64,000 nt of DNA from Flavobacteriales bacterium (GTDB taxonomy: Bacteria; Bacteroidota; Bacteroidia; Flavobacteriales_F; PHOS-HE28): positions 930,001-994,000 of the forward strand of contig JADKAN010000001.1 in the NCBI GenBank assembly GCA_016719225.1, written 5' to 3'. Each line of letters opens with the position of its first letter. Position 1 is the stretch's first letter. The notes beneath the pieces are model-generated. The model searched no databases, had not been told where the DNA came from, and saw only the letters and a program-made list of their open reading frames with translations. Shown here one piece after another: positions 36,432-45,176 of this stretch. The position numbers were made by a program, and so were the translations under genes.

Positions 36432-37453
36432 GCGGGATGCTTGGCCAGAAAAAGGGGCAGTTCCATCTTCAGCTTTGCAACGGTCACGGCCAAAGGCAGC
36501 GTTGACTTTCCGCCTGCGGCATTGGCATGCCCGCCTCCTTCAAAATGTGCTGCCAAGAATTCATTCACAGGCAATTTGCCTTTGGAACGAAGGCTCAACT
36601 TGACAAGGCCATTGCGTTCTGCCAGCAATACGCTTAGGCGCACACCACGGATGCCAAGTCCGTAGTTGACCAAGCCTTCCGTATCACCGGGAGAGTAATG
36701 GAACCGTTCGTGATCCTCCTTGGACAGTGCGATCACCGTGGCTTCGTTACCGGGCATCATTTCCAAGCGTTCGCTCAACGCGAAGCCGATCAGGCGCATG
36801 CGCTCCAAGCTGTTATCGTCCATGATAGCGGCATGGATGGACTCCGGCTTTGCACCTCGTTCCAGCAGGTCCGCGGCCACACGCAAGGTGTGCGGGGTGG
36901 TGCTCGGGAACCGGAAAGAACCCGAATCGGTCATGATACCCGTGTACAGGCTGTTCGCAGCATCAGCATTGATGCTCTTTCCCATGCCCAATGCGTCCAC
37001 CACATCATGCACCATCTGGCAGGTGGAGGATGCCTTAACGTCCGAAAATGCAACACGCGCAAAATCGTCAGGATCGCGATGGTGATCAATGAGCACCTTC
37101 AGCGGGTGCGCCCGGACCGCAGCCTCCAAGCCTTCCACGCGGTCCTGACGGTTGAAATCCAAGCAAAAAAGAAGATCCGCCGAGGCGATCATTTCCGCAC
37201 ATGCCTTCGGAGCGCTGATATGATCTATTGCTTCGCCATAACCAGGCATCCAGTGCAGGTTGCGCGGTGCGGGATTGGGAAGAATCACTTGTACGTCATG
37301 GCCTTCGGCGCTTAATACAGCTGCTAAGCCGGTGGTGCTACCCACGGCATCGCCGTCCGGGTTGAAATGCGTAACGAGTGCGATCCTACGTGGGGAACGG
37401 AGCAGATCGGCAAGCGCCGCGACCTGCGCGGCTGGTGCTGAGGGATGGGCCAT
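36428..37453 (-). CDS. NrnA-like DHH/DHHA1 phosphoesterase
   Basis: This 341-residue bifunctional oligoribonuclease/PAP phosphatase type protein degrades nano-RNAs and 3'-phosphoadenosine phosphate. DHH-domain motifs are THFNPDGDAVGS near residues 30-41, FCLDFNRQDR and the catalytic IDHHRDPDDF. The DHHA1 domain ends with HFEGGGHANAAGG. A TTG at 37462 extends the frame by 3 codons but lies inside the -7 box, so the ATG at 37453 is the start. It heads a unit with the two FKBP lipoproteins. Confidence 0.9.
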   Translation of the reverse strand: MAHPSAPAAQVAALADLLRSPRRIALVTHFNPDGDAVGSTTGLAAVLSAEGHDVQVILPNPAPRNLHWMPGYGEAIDHISAPKACAEMIASADLLFCLDFNRQDRVEGLEAAVRAHPLKVLIDHHRDPDDFARVAFSDVKASSTCQMVHDVVDALGMGKSINADAANSLYTGIMTDSGSFRFPSTTPHTLRVAADLLERGAKPESIHAAIMDDNSLERMRLIGFALSERLEMMPGNEATVIALSKEDHERFHYSPGDTEGLVNYGLGIRGVRLSVLLAERNGLVKLSLRSKGKLPVNEFLAAHFEGGGHANAAGGKSTLPLAVTVAKLKMELPLFLAKHPA

Positions 37454-37459
37454 GGGCGG

Positions 37460-37467
37460 CAAAAGTA
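37460..37467 (-). promoter_or_regulatory. Bacteroidota -7 box for the NrnA-like gene
   Basis: TACTTTTG on the minus strand is an exact TAnnTTTG match only 6 bases before the ATG at 37453. The mRNA would be leaderless or nearly so. A TTT with 19-base spacing upstream may serve as the -33 element. Confidence 0.55.
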
Positions 37468-37492
37468 GCCGCTCCGATCCGCGTGGAAAGCC

Positions 37493-38026
37493 CTAAAACC
37501 CGATATTCGGCGTAGGCATGTGCTCTATCAGAATACCCAAACAACCAATGTCGCGAGTGGATTTTTTCCCTTTACCCTCGGGTATGCCTGGGGCTGTGAC
37601 CTCGATAGCGATCCGCTTTGTGGATGTAGCGGTGAACTCGATGTCCTGTGACCCACCCTGCTCAGCACTGTCCCAGATCACTTTGCGCATATCGGCATAA
37701 GTGGCTGAGGCCTGTGTGCTGCTTCCTTCCGCAGGGGCGCTTTTGGCTTCGCGTACTTTTTCGATCAGTCGCACGTGGATGCTGTCACCGAGCACTTTCT
37801 CATCGTAGGAAAATGAAATGTGGTAATCCTGGCCTTTATAAACGATGATGTTGAGCTCGGTAGGCTTGCCGACCTGCACACTGGCACCTCGGCTTTGGCC
37901 ATTGATGCTGAAACGCGCATCACTTGCACGTTGGGCACCTGTCCAATATTCGGAACATTCACTCTGGGCGCTGGCCAGTACAACGCTCGCGCACGCTGCG
38001 GCGGAAAGGATGGTTCGCAATTTCAT
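37493..38026 (-). CDS. Secreted protein of unknown function
   Basis: The protein has 177 residues, with a signal peptide MKLRTILSAAACASVVLASA. The mature part contains SKECSEYWTG-like N-terminal Cys, a beta-rich middle and two more Cys near the end (IGCLGIL). Families of this type are found as small periplasmic proteins in Bacteroidota without assigned function, and I cannot name a domain. The start ATG lies 7 bases after the upstream lipoprotein gene, so they form a two-gene unit. The frame further upstream overlaps that gene. Confidence 0.6.
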   Translation of the reverse strand: MKLRTILSAAACASVVLASAQSECSEYWTGAQRASDARFSINGQSRGASVQVGKPTELNIIVYKGQDYHISFSYDEKVLGDSIHVRLIEKVREAKSAPAEGSSTQASATYADMRKVIWDSAEQGGSQDIEFTATSTKRIAIEVTAPGIPEGKGKKSTRDIGCLGILIEHMPTPNIGF

Positions 38027-38033
38027 GGCGTCC

Positions 38034-38942
38034 TCAGGCGTTCGGAAGGGCTTTCTTATCCTCCGGTCGGACGATGTCCTCCCGAAGTTCTTCCAGTGCA
38101 TTCTTAAGCAGTAAATAACCTTCTGCGGACATGACCACTTTTACATCGTCGCCCAATATGGGCCTGCCGCTGGGTGATGCACCCACATGGGCTGAGCGCA
38201 CCACGGGGAACGTGTCGTAGATATCACGGATCGCAAGTAGCCTGCTTTGGATGTTAAGCACTACTGGATCAGTGGGATATGCGCCCATGAGATCGATCAA
38301 ATGGTTGAGGCTTGCCTTTTGTTCCGCAAGGGTCATGATCAAAGGGTCTTCAGGGTCGAAGTGAGGCATATCGTGCGCCACCAAGTGCATACTTTCAACC
38401 CATCCACCAGCCAGCACCAGCGAAAGTACCGGCCCCATTTCATTCTCTTGCAACCTGCGGTACGAAGCCAAGTAAGCCTCATCACTGATCACGTCCAAGG
38501 AATCACCATTGGCAAGGTTCCGCTCCAATCGTGCCAGGTCACCTCCGTTGAATGATCCGGCCAAGCCCAGATCCCCCCCCAACGTTTTACAGGTCATGAA
38601 ATAGCGCGCTACCTCACTCGATAATTGGAAGCTGCTTGCATACGCAAGATCGGTGGCATAGACACCGAAGTTGAGCGCACGTTTGGGTGTGGTATTGTAA
38701 TGAACGAGATTCCCGGCGGGATTCATCATCCGCTTTTGTCCTTCTCCGCTCATCGTCCGCACCACGTGGAACAGTTCGTTGGGAGTAGGCATTTGGTACA
38801 ACACCTTAGCCACCACCCTGCCCGTGTCAGCAACGGCTACAGTTGCATCGTTTACGGGGACCTCCACAGGGGTACACGCCGCAAACAGCACGGTCACACC
38901 GAGTGCTTTCAAAAATCCTGGCCGTGAAACCGTGTTCGACAT
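38034..38942 (-). CDS. Lipoprotein of unknown function
   Basis: The 302-residue protein has a lipoprotein signal ending LFAAC (Cys23). The mature domain is mainly helical, with conserved-looking segments NFGVYATDLAYASSFQ and LAGGWVESMHLVAHDMPHF. I recognise the type as an uncharacterised Bacteroidota lipoprotein but cannot assign a role. It is divergent from ndk and co-oriented with the secreted-protein gene that follows by 7 bases. Confidence 0.6.
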   Translation of the reverse strand: MSNTVSRPGFLKALGVTVLFAACTPVEVPVNDATVAVADTGRVVAKVLYQMPTPNELFHVVRTMSGEGQKRMMNPAGNLVHYNTTPKRALNFGVYATDLAYASSFQLSSEVARYFMTCKTLGGDLGLAGSFNGGDLARLERNLANGDSLDVISDEAYLASYRRLQENEMGPVLSLVLAGGWVESMHLVAHDMPHFDPEDPLIMTLAEQKASLNHLIDLMGAYPTDPVVLNIQSRLLAIRDIYDTFPVVRSAHVGASPSGRPILGDDVKVVMSAEGYLLLKNALEELREDIVRPEDKKALPNA

Positions 38943-39011
38943 GTTTGAACGAAATTCGATATCTCTTCAACGAAAGTTCCAACCAAAGAGTTCCTGCGTC
39001 GCCCAAACAAG

Positions 39012-39019
39012 TACTTTCG
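39012..39019 (+). promoter_or_regulatory. Probable -7 box for ndk
   Basis: TACTTTCG differs by one base from TAnnTTTG and lies 27 bases before the ndk ATG. Confidence 0.4.
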
Positions 39020-39046
39020 CGGCCGATTTTTCAACCAATCAGCAAA

Positions 39047-39466
39047 ATGGCAACCAACAGAACGTTCACCATGATCAAGCCGGAAGCCATGGCAGCCGGA
39101 CATGCGGGCAAGATCCTGGACATGATCACCAGCAAAGAGTTCCGCGTAGTGGCTTTTAAGTACACCCGCCTTTCAGCCTTGGAGGCCGGAGCGTTCTATG
39201 CCGTTCACAAGGAGCGGCCTTTTTATGGTGAACTCGTGGACTACATGGCGAGTGGGCCCGTTCTGGCCGCCATTCTGGAGAAGGACAATGCAGTTGCGGA
39301 CTTCCGCACGTTGATCGGTGCCACCGATCCGGCCGAAGCGGCTGAGGGTACGTTGCGCAAGCGCTTTGCCGAAAGCAAGGCCAAGAATGCTGTTCACGGA
39401 AGTGACAGTGATGAGAACGCGGCCATAGAGGGCGCGTATTTCTTCAGCGGCAGGGAACAGTTCTAG
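39047..39466 (+). CDS. ndk: Nucleoside-diphosphate kinase
   Basis: The 139-residue enzyme transfers the gamma-phosphate of NTPs to NDPs through a phosphohistidine. The start region TFTMIKPEAMAAG (7-19) and the active-site motif NAVHGSDSDENA (114-125) with catalytic His117 are both intact, and the length is typical. The frame reaches back to 38843, but the ATG at 39047 gives the conserved N-terminus. It appears monocistronic. Confidence 0.97.
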   Translation: MATNRTFTMIKPEAMAAGHAGKILDMITSKEFRVVAFKYTRLSALEAGAFYAVHKERPFYGELVDYMASGPVLAAILEKDNAVADFRTLIGATDPAEAAEGTLRKRFAESKAKNAVHGSDSDENAAIEGAYFFSGREQF

Positions 39467-39519
39467 TACCGGGTCGCACGTTAACGATCCGACGTGGGAC
39501 GCAAGCCGGACCACACGTC

Positions 39520-41379
39520 TCAATCGTTCCTATTACCCGCCTTTGCGGAAGTTGCCTTCCAGCGGTCGTTCGCGCGGTCGGCATCACCCATCCGCTCGAA
39601 AGGGTCCAATAGGACCTGTACCACTTCTTCCAAAGGGATCGGCAATACGAACGTGTATTGCCGATCGGTCCATTGCCATGGTGACAGTGTGTTCCATTTC
39701 AGCCCTGCCGGCTGTTCCTTCCGCGCGCCCAGCATCAACGAAAGTGGGATGTTGAAGAAGAGTGTATCACCAGAGGTTGTCCGCACTTCCACATCCAAGG
39801 GCATCAGCAGCAAGCCTTGGTTCGCCAGCACGACAACCGTACTGTCATTACGCCCCTTAACTGTGTCCACGGCTTGGTCCAAGCTCCGCACCGTGTTCAG
39901 CATTTCCTTGAAATACCAGCCGAGCTGTAGGCCGCTTTCCTTTTCCATGGCGCGCTGCACGTCCACCGGGCCAGGATGCTTGAAACCACAAGTGTTGAAA
40001 TAGCGGCGCAGGCCACGGTGCAGCGTGCTGTCGCCGATAACGGCACCGAGCTGATCCAGCAGGAACTCCCCCTTACTATATGCAGTCACGCTGTATGCCC
40101 TGTTGGTGGCGAAATGATCGGCCTCCACGGACATCGGCTCATTGTCCGGCTGGGTCAAGAAATTGAGGTATCTGAGACGCGAAGCGGCATGGTCCCTTCC
40201 GGTTTTGGAAGCCGGGAGTAAGCGGTGGATCACCTCTTCCCCTGCATATTCGGAGAAGCCTTCGTCCATCCATGGATAGCTCAGTTCATCGCTGGCAAGT
40301 ACTCCGTAGTACCAATTGTGGGTAAGCTCGTGCAAGGAAGTGCCGATCAAACTGCCCAACCGGCGCTCCCCGGTGATCAGCGTGAGCATGGGATACTCCA
40401 TCCCTCCATCTCCGCCTTGCGCGAAGGTGAATGTCGGCCATGGGTAGATCCCGAAATCCTTGTTGAGCAATTCCACGGCTTGTACCATGTATGCCGGTAA
40501 TAGTCCCCATGTCACCTTGAATTCAGGCCGGTCCTGATAGATGAACCGCAATAAAGGCCCGTTGGGGACCTGGGCGGTCACGTTCGTGTAATGCGGGTCG
40601 GCGCTCCATGCGAAATCGTGTACGCGCGGTGCGCTGAAACGCCAGGTCAGCTTGCCATCCTTCCGTTTCTGCGGTTTGGTACAGGGAGCATAGCCATGAC
40701 CGATCTGATCCGCATTGGAAAGGACACCGGTGGCCGCCACCGTGAATGAACTGTCAAGCGTGACGGCCACCTCGTAGTCGCCCCACTCTCCATAGAACTC
40801 GCGGCCCACATAAGGGTCAGCGTGCCAGCCGCGTTCATCGTAAACCGCGACTTTGGGGAACCATTGCGTCATGCTGTAGGCGATACCCTCCGCGGAGTTG
40901 CGACCGCTGCGCCGTATTTGAAGCGGCACTTGGCCTGTAAAACGCAGGGATAATTGCGTCGAATCACCCGGCTGCAAGGCATGCGGCAACCTTGCACGCA
41001 GTACGGTACCCAACGGTTCGATGGTCACAGGCACTCCGTCCTGTTGCATCGAAGAACATTCCAAGTCTCCCCTTTCGCCCGGCTTTAGCGCTGCTATGCG
41101 GTCGCCGACGCGGAAGTCCGGATCGACCACGGATCGTGAGCGCACGTCCATTTCACTGCCCGGCTTGAACGCGTTGAAGTACAGATGAAAAAATAATTCA
41201 CCTAAGGTGTCCGGGCTATTGTTCACATACTTCAGCTCCTCTGTGCCGTTGAACAGGTGCGTTGACACATCGAGGTCCACGGCGATGGAACAGGTGATCC
41301 GTTGCTGCCAGCCTTCGCACTGGGCGAGAAGAGAACCGGTGACCAATGTGAGAACGGTGGTCAATAGAGCGTACCGCAT
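39520..41379 (-). CDS. M1-family zinc aminopeptidase-like protein
   Basis: This 619-residue gluzincin has a signal peptide (LLTTVLTLVTGSLLAQ). Zinc motif HELTHNW (about residue 346) is followed by a third ligand Glu in YPWMDEGFSEYAGEE. The substrate motif is GGMEYPML, a common variant of the GxMEN loop. The N-terminal beta saddle is present. Such exported M1 peptidases trim peptides in the periplasm or at the surface. The frame upstream to 41553 runs into the receiver gene, so the ATG with the signal peptide is used. It follows the receiver gene by 29 bases on the same strand. Confidence 0.88.
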   Translation of the reverse strand: MRYALLTTVLTLVTGSLLAQCEGWQQRITCSIAVDLDVSTHLFNGTEELKYVNNSPDTLGELFFHLYFNAFKPGSEMDVRSRSVVDPDFRVGDRIAALKPGERGDLECSSMQQDGVPVTIEPLGTVLRARLPHALQPGDSTQLSLRFTGQVPLQIRRSGRNSAEGIAYSMTQWFPKVAVYDERGWHADPYVGREFYGEWGDYEVAVTLDSSFTVAATGVLSNADQIGHGYAPCTKPQKRKDGKLTWRFSAPRVHDFAWSADPHYTNVTAQVPNGPLLRFIYQDRPEFKVTWGLLPAYMVQAVELLNKDFGIYPWPTFTFAQGGDGGMEYPMLTLITGERRLGSLIGTSLHELTHNWYYGVLASDELSYPWMDEGFSEYAGEEVIHRLLPASKTGRDHAASRLRYLNFLTQPDNEPMSVEADHFATNRAYSVTAYSKGEFLLDQLGAVIGDSTLHRGLRRYFNTCGFKHPGPVDVQRAMEKESGLQLGWYFKEMLNTVRSLDQAVDTVKGRNDSTVVVLANQGLLLMPLDVEVRTTSGDTLFFNIPLSLMLGARKEQPAGLKWNTLSPWQWTDRQYTFVLPIPLEEVVQVLLDPFERMGDADRANDRWKATSAKAGNRND

Positions 41380-41408
41380 GCCACAAAGATCGCCCCGAAG
41401 GCGCGGAA

Positions 41409-41906
41409 CTAAGAAAGCAAGCGCTGGCGCAAGGCGAATTCCAACTGACGGTTGGATTCTAGCAATTGCGACGTCAGCGCCGATTGCGCATCCTGGGCTT
41501 GAAGTGAGGCATGTGCATCTCTTACCGCAGTGCGCACGGCATCCACTTCCCAAGGCTTGCTGATGTAGTGGCAGACACCCGCATTGTTAAGTGCATCCAC
41601 AAGCGATCGCAGATCCGCATGCTCAGTTATCAGCATGCGCTTCGCGCGTGGATGACGCTGTTTCACCTGCCCTAAAGCATCACTACCCAAAATTCCCGGT
41701 AACAGTTGTTCGCAGATCACCACGTCCGTCCGACCCTCGGCCAGGATCTCCCAAGCCTCCTCCATGGAACCAGCTAAGCGAACATCAAAATCACAGGCGA
41801 AAGCCGATGCAAAGGTTTGGCGATTGGTAGCGTTGCCGTCAATGAACAGCACGTTAGCGCGATCTTCCACCAGCGATGCCGGCGTATTCATACGGATGGG
41901 TTGCAT
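41409..41906 (-). CDS. Single-domain receiver with Glu at the phospho-acceptor site
   Basis: The 165-residue protein contains a CheY-like receiver (residues 18-135) and a short C-terminal helix (DAQSALTSQLLESNRQLEFALRQ, about 140-162). The signalling Thr94 (MLITEHAD) and Lys117 (YISKPWEVD) are conserved. The phospho-acceptor is not: DVVICEQLLPG has Glu66 (codon GAA) where the related gene at 47353 has SDQRMPG. The acidic pocket is also reduced (FIDGN in place of VDDE). It may be constitutively active-like or phosphorylation-independent. It lies divergent to the 42083 operon, 176 bases apart. Confidence 0.75.
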   Translation of the reverse strand: MQPIRMNTPASLVEDRANVLFIDGNATNRQTFASAFACDFDVRLAGSMEEAWEILAEGRTDVVICEQLLPGILGSDALGQVKQRHPRAKRMLITEHADLRSLVDALNNAGVCHYISKPWEVDAVRTAVRDAHASLQAQDAQSALTSQLLESNRQLEFALRQRLLS

Positions 41907-42082
41907 GGCAGGTCAGAAACTGATTGTTTGTTTCTCTTACGCGGGAAAAGGGAAAATGTTCGTTCAAGAGGAAATAAACTAACGATCGTTTGCAAGATCT
42001 TCGACCCGGGCAGCTACATTGGCTGCCCGCTGCGCAAATTGCTCCACGCTGCGCCTACACACCTTCATACACTAAGCCCTCC

Positions 42083-44380
42083 ATGGGTGGAACCACGGTC
42101 CGTGAAATGGCTTTTCGTGCGGAATTGCTCCGTTTGACCATCCCTGCCCATGGTCTACGTTTCCGGGAACTCATGGATACGCTCCCGCCCGAGCGGTTTT
42201 TGGATACTATTCAAGTCCAGCTGGAGGAATACGCCAAATTGCGCAACCCGAGCCGCAAGCTTTCCGAGGCTGAGATCCAAGCCGAAGTAGTTTCAATTTT
42301 GGGCGGCGAGGATCCGGAAACCTATGGCACTTGGGTCCATTATCCATGGTCGGACCGTTTGGTGCACACCTTACCCGAAGCCGAATTCGCCTTCGTGCGC
42401 ACCAACAGGAACAGGAACAAGATCACTGCTGAGGAGCAGGAGAAACTGTCCAGGCTCAAAGTGGGCGTGATCGGCCTGTCAGTGGGGCAATCGGTCAGCC
42501 TCGCTATGGCCTTGGAACGTTCCTTCGGCGAGATCCGCCTAGCCGATTTCGACACCTTGGACCTGAGCAACCTCAACCGCCTGCGTAGCGGCATCCATAA
42601 CCTGGGGCTCAATAAAGCGCTCATGACGGCGCGCGAAATAGCGGAACTCGACCCCTATCTGAACGTGGTGTGCTACACGGACGGTCTTACCAAAGAGAAC
42701 ATGGATGCCTTTTTTACGGAAGGTGGCCAATTGGATGTGCTTGTAGAGGAATGCGATAGTGTGGAAATCAAGATCCTGGCGCGGCAAAAGGCCAAGACTT
42801 TGGGCATTCCCGTGGTGATGGACATGAGCGACCGCGGATGCTTGGACATCGAACGCTTCGACCTGGAACCGGAAAGGCCGTTGATGCACGGCTGGATCGA
42901 CCACTTGGACCTGGAAGCAGCCTCGCGCCCTATGAGTGCCGAAGAGAAAGTGCCGTACATGTTGCCGATCACTGGGGTGGACACCTTGAGCCCGCGCATG
43001 AAGGCCTCGGTGATCGAGTTGGGACAGACCGTGAGCACTTGGCCACAGCTGGCGACCAGCGTGGTGCTCGGGGGGGCCTTGGCCGGTGATGCGGTGAGGC
43101 GTATCGCATTGGGGCATTTGCAAAGTTCCGGTAGGTGGTATATCGACTTGGACGAACTCGTAGCGGACAAGGCCACAACTTCCTCCATCGGGCTGCAAAA
43201 GATGCCTGCAGCTTTCGACCTTTCTCAACGTCTTCTTGAAGAGATCCAGAATTGGCTTGGCCAAGCTCCTGCTGATGCGATCGCTTTGGATAAACTCGCG
43301 TTAGAAGCGCTTTTAAAAGCCGGTGGGCTGGCGCCGAGCGCTGGCAATGTGCAACCATGGAAGTTCTTGTGGGAGAAAGAACGGTTGGTCCTTTTACATG
43401 ACACTACGAGGTCATTCTCCCAGCTGGACCCCGATCATCGCATCGCGTACATCGCACTTGGTGCCTGTATGGAGAACATCGCGCTCAAGGGCAAGGAGCT
43501 CGGATTTCAGGTCGCTATTGAAATGGATGGAGCGCCCGCACCTTGCATTGCCTCCTTTTGCTTTCGCGAACTTCCCAGTGGTGGGCAAGATCAAACCGAG
43601 TGGGATGGCTTGGCAGCGCAGATCCCTACGCGATGTACGGACCGAAAGATCTCACGCTCCGGGCCGTTGGCTCAAGAAAGCCGGCAACGGATCCTAGCCG
43701 CTTCCAATTCGATGCCAGGAGTGCAGGGAAAGCTTTATACCGAGCCCGCGGATCTGGCTGAGATCGGGGCGATCTACGGCGCAGCGGAACGTATCCGTGT
43801 GTTGAACGGAACAGCGCACGAGCAATACTTCAGCCGTGAGATACGCTGGGATATTGGATCGGTCCAGGCAACAAAGGATGGGTTGGATATCGCCACTTTG
43901 ACCAATGGGCCTATGGATCTAGCCGTTCTGCGCGTTGCTGCGGATCCACGGACACGGGAGTTACTCGCATCCTGGGGAGGAGGAAGGAATTTGGAACTCG
44001 CAGCGGAAGCAGCGGTCAGGAACAGCGCAGCCGTACTGTTGGTCTCGATCACCGCAGGCGACATACAGGCTGTTCTTTCCGGCGGCCGTGTTGTTGAACG
44101 GACCTGGTTGGCAGCAACGGAATGCGGCTTGGCGGTGCAGCCTATCTGCTCCCCCATTTTCCTATCGCACCTATTGCCTCACCGGTTGCCCGAACTATCC
44201 GTTTCTGAAGAAGCGGAACTGAAAGGACTGAGGTCGCGCATGAACCGCCTTTTCGGAACAGGTGCGAACGCGTCGATGCTCTTTCTGATGAGGCTTTCAA
44301 TAGCGGAAGCGAATGTCGTCCGATCACTCCGCTTGGACATCGAGGATGTGCTGGCCAAGAGAAACATACACCCTAATTAG
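42083..44380 (+). CDS. Rv1355c-type fusion of E1-like (ThiF) and nitroreductase domains
   Basis: The protein has 765 residues. After an N-terminal helical region (about 1-115) comes a ThiF/MoeB-like Rossmann domain: LKVGVIGLSVGQSVSLAMA (125-143, degenerate glycine loop) and DFDTLDLSNLNRLRSG (155-170), the SNLNR motif of E1 enzymes. No Cys-x2-Cys zinc pairs are seen. From about residue 405 a nitroreductase-like FMN domain begins with LAPSAGNVQPWKFLW. The pairing matches the Rv1355c (MoeY) protein family, whose biochemistry is not established. The start is the ATG at 42083; a TTG at 41990 is the upstream alternative. The next gene starts 5 bases after its stop. Confidence 0.8.
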   Translation: MGGTTVREMAFRAELLRLTIPAHGLRFRELMDTLPPERFLDTIQVQLEEYAKLRNPSRKLSEAEIQAEVVSILGGEDPETYGTWVHYPWSDRLVHTLPEAEFAFVRTNRNRNKITAEEQEKLSRLKVGVIGLSVGQSVSLAMALERSFGEIRLADFDTLDLSNLNRLRSGIHNLGLNKALMTAREIAELDPYLNVVCYTDGLTKENMDAFFTEGGQLDVLVEECDSVEIKILARQKAKTLGIPVVMDMSDRGCLDIERFDLEPERPLMHGWIDHLDLEAASRPMSAEEKVPYMLPITGVDTLSPRMKASVIELGQTVSTWPQLATSVVLGGALAGDAVRRIALGHLQSSGRWYIDLDELVADKATTSSIGLQKMPAAFDLSQRLLEEIQNWLGQAPADAIALDKLALEALLKAGGLAPSAGNVQPWKFLWEKERLVLLHDTTRSFSQLDPDHRIAYIALGACMENIALKGKELGFQVAIEMDGAPAPCIASFCFRELPSGGQDQTEWDGLAAQIPTRCTDRKISRSGPLAQESRQRILAASNSMPGVQGKLYTEPADLAEIGAIYGAAERIRVLNGTAHEQYFSREIRWDIGSVQATKDGLDIATLTNGPMDLAVLRVAADPRTRELLASWGGGRNLELAAEAAVRNSAAVLLVSITAGDIQAVLSGGRVVERTWLAATECGLAVQPICSPIFLSHLLPHRLPELSVSEEAELKGLRSRMNRLFGTGANASMLFLMRLSIAEANVVRSLRLDIEDVLAKRNIHPN

Positions 44381-44385
44381 CGCCA

Positions 44386-45144
44386 ATGGAAGAAGTTACG
44401 CTGATCGCATTTCGTGCACCTGAACATCCTTCGCTGTGTGAGGAGTTCATCGTGGAACACATGAAGGTGTTGGAAGACTTCGGGATCTCCAACGTGACCA
44501 AGAGCAACGGGGATTGGCATCTGGACCCTGGTTGCTTTGTGATCGTGGCCATGCACCCGCTTTTAGGCATGGTCGGCGGGATACGTCTGCAATTGGATCA
44601 TGAAGGGTCGAAATTGCCGATGGAGCTCGCCGTTGGCCAACAAGACCCTAAGGTCGGGGAACTCCTCACAGGGATCCGTGCATTGGGGAACGGGGAAGTT
44701 TGTAGCCTTTGGAATGCGAACAGGTATGCTAACCGGGGCGTACCCGTGTTGCTAAGCCAAGCAGTCACTGCTATCTCCTACCCGGCTGGCATGACCCGCA
44801 TGGTCTGTTTGGTGGCTCCTTACACGAAAAGGCACCCGAGCAATAATGGCTTCGTTATCGTGGAAGAAGTAGGCGACAAGGGTGTATTTGCTTACCCGCG
44901 TCCTGACTTTCAAGGCATTGTAATGCTCAACCCCGATACGCATTTGCTCAGTTATGCACACCCCTTGCAACGCGCTGTCTTAATGAGCTTGAGGGTCCGG
45001 CCTGAGCAGACCAGGACAGAACAGCCTGGACGGGTCCCTTTGGAGGTGCATTATCGGTTGCGCGTCCAAGCTGACGAGCGCAACATGGAAGCATTCCGCC
45101 AAATTGACGAAGAGCGTAAGAGGAACATAGCGCTCACCGCGTAA
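44386..45144 (+). CDS. GNAT-fold protein resembling acyl-homoserine-lactone/N-acyl amino acid synthases
   Basis: This 252-residue protein has a GNAT-like layout: a strand pair around MVGGIRLQLDHEGSKLPME, a central GEVCSLWNANRYANRG in the position of the E-x-(S/x)-R motif of LuxI/FeeM-type synthases, and GMTRMVCLVAPYTKR plus VEEVGDKGVFAYPRPDF towards the end. No signal peptide or membrane helix is seen. Assignment rests on motif pattern only, so acyl transfer to a small acceptor is an inference. It is the second gene of a tight operon, with the fusion gene before it and the sensor kinase after. Confidence 0.5.
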   Translation: MEEVTLIAFRAPEHPSLCEEFIVEHMKVLEDFGISNVTKSNGDWHLDPGCFVIVAMHPLLGMVGGIRLQLDHEGSKLPMELAVGQQDPKVGELLTGIRALGNGEVCSLWNANRYANRGVPVLLSQAVTAISYPAGMTRMVCLVAPYTKRHPSNNGFVIVEEVGDKGVFAYPRPDFQGIVMLNPDTHLLSYAHPLQRAVLMSLRVRPEQTRTEQPGRVPLEVHYRLRVQADERNMEAFRQIDEERKRNIALTA

Positions 45145-45176
45145 CCGCTGGACCGTTGGTACCGTACTAAGGTGCC

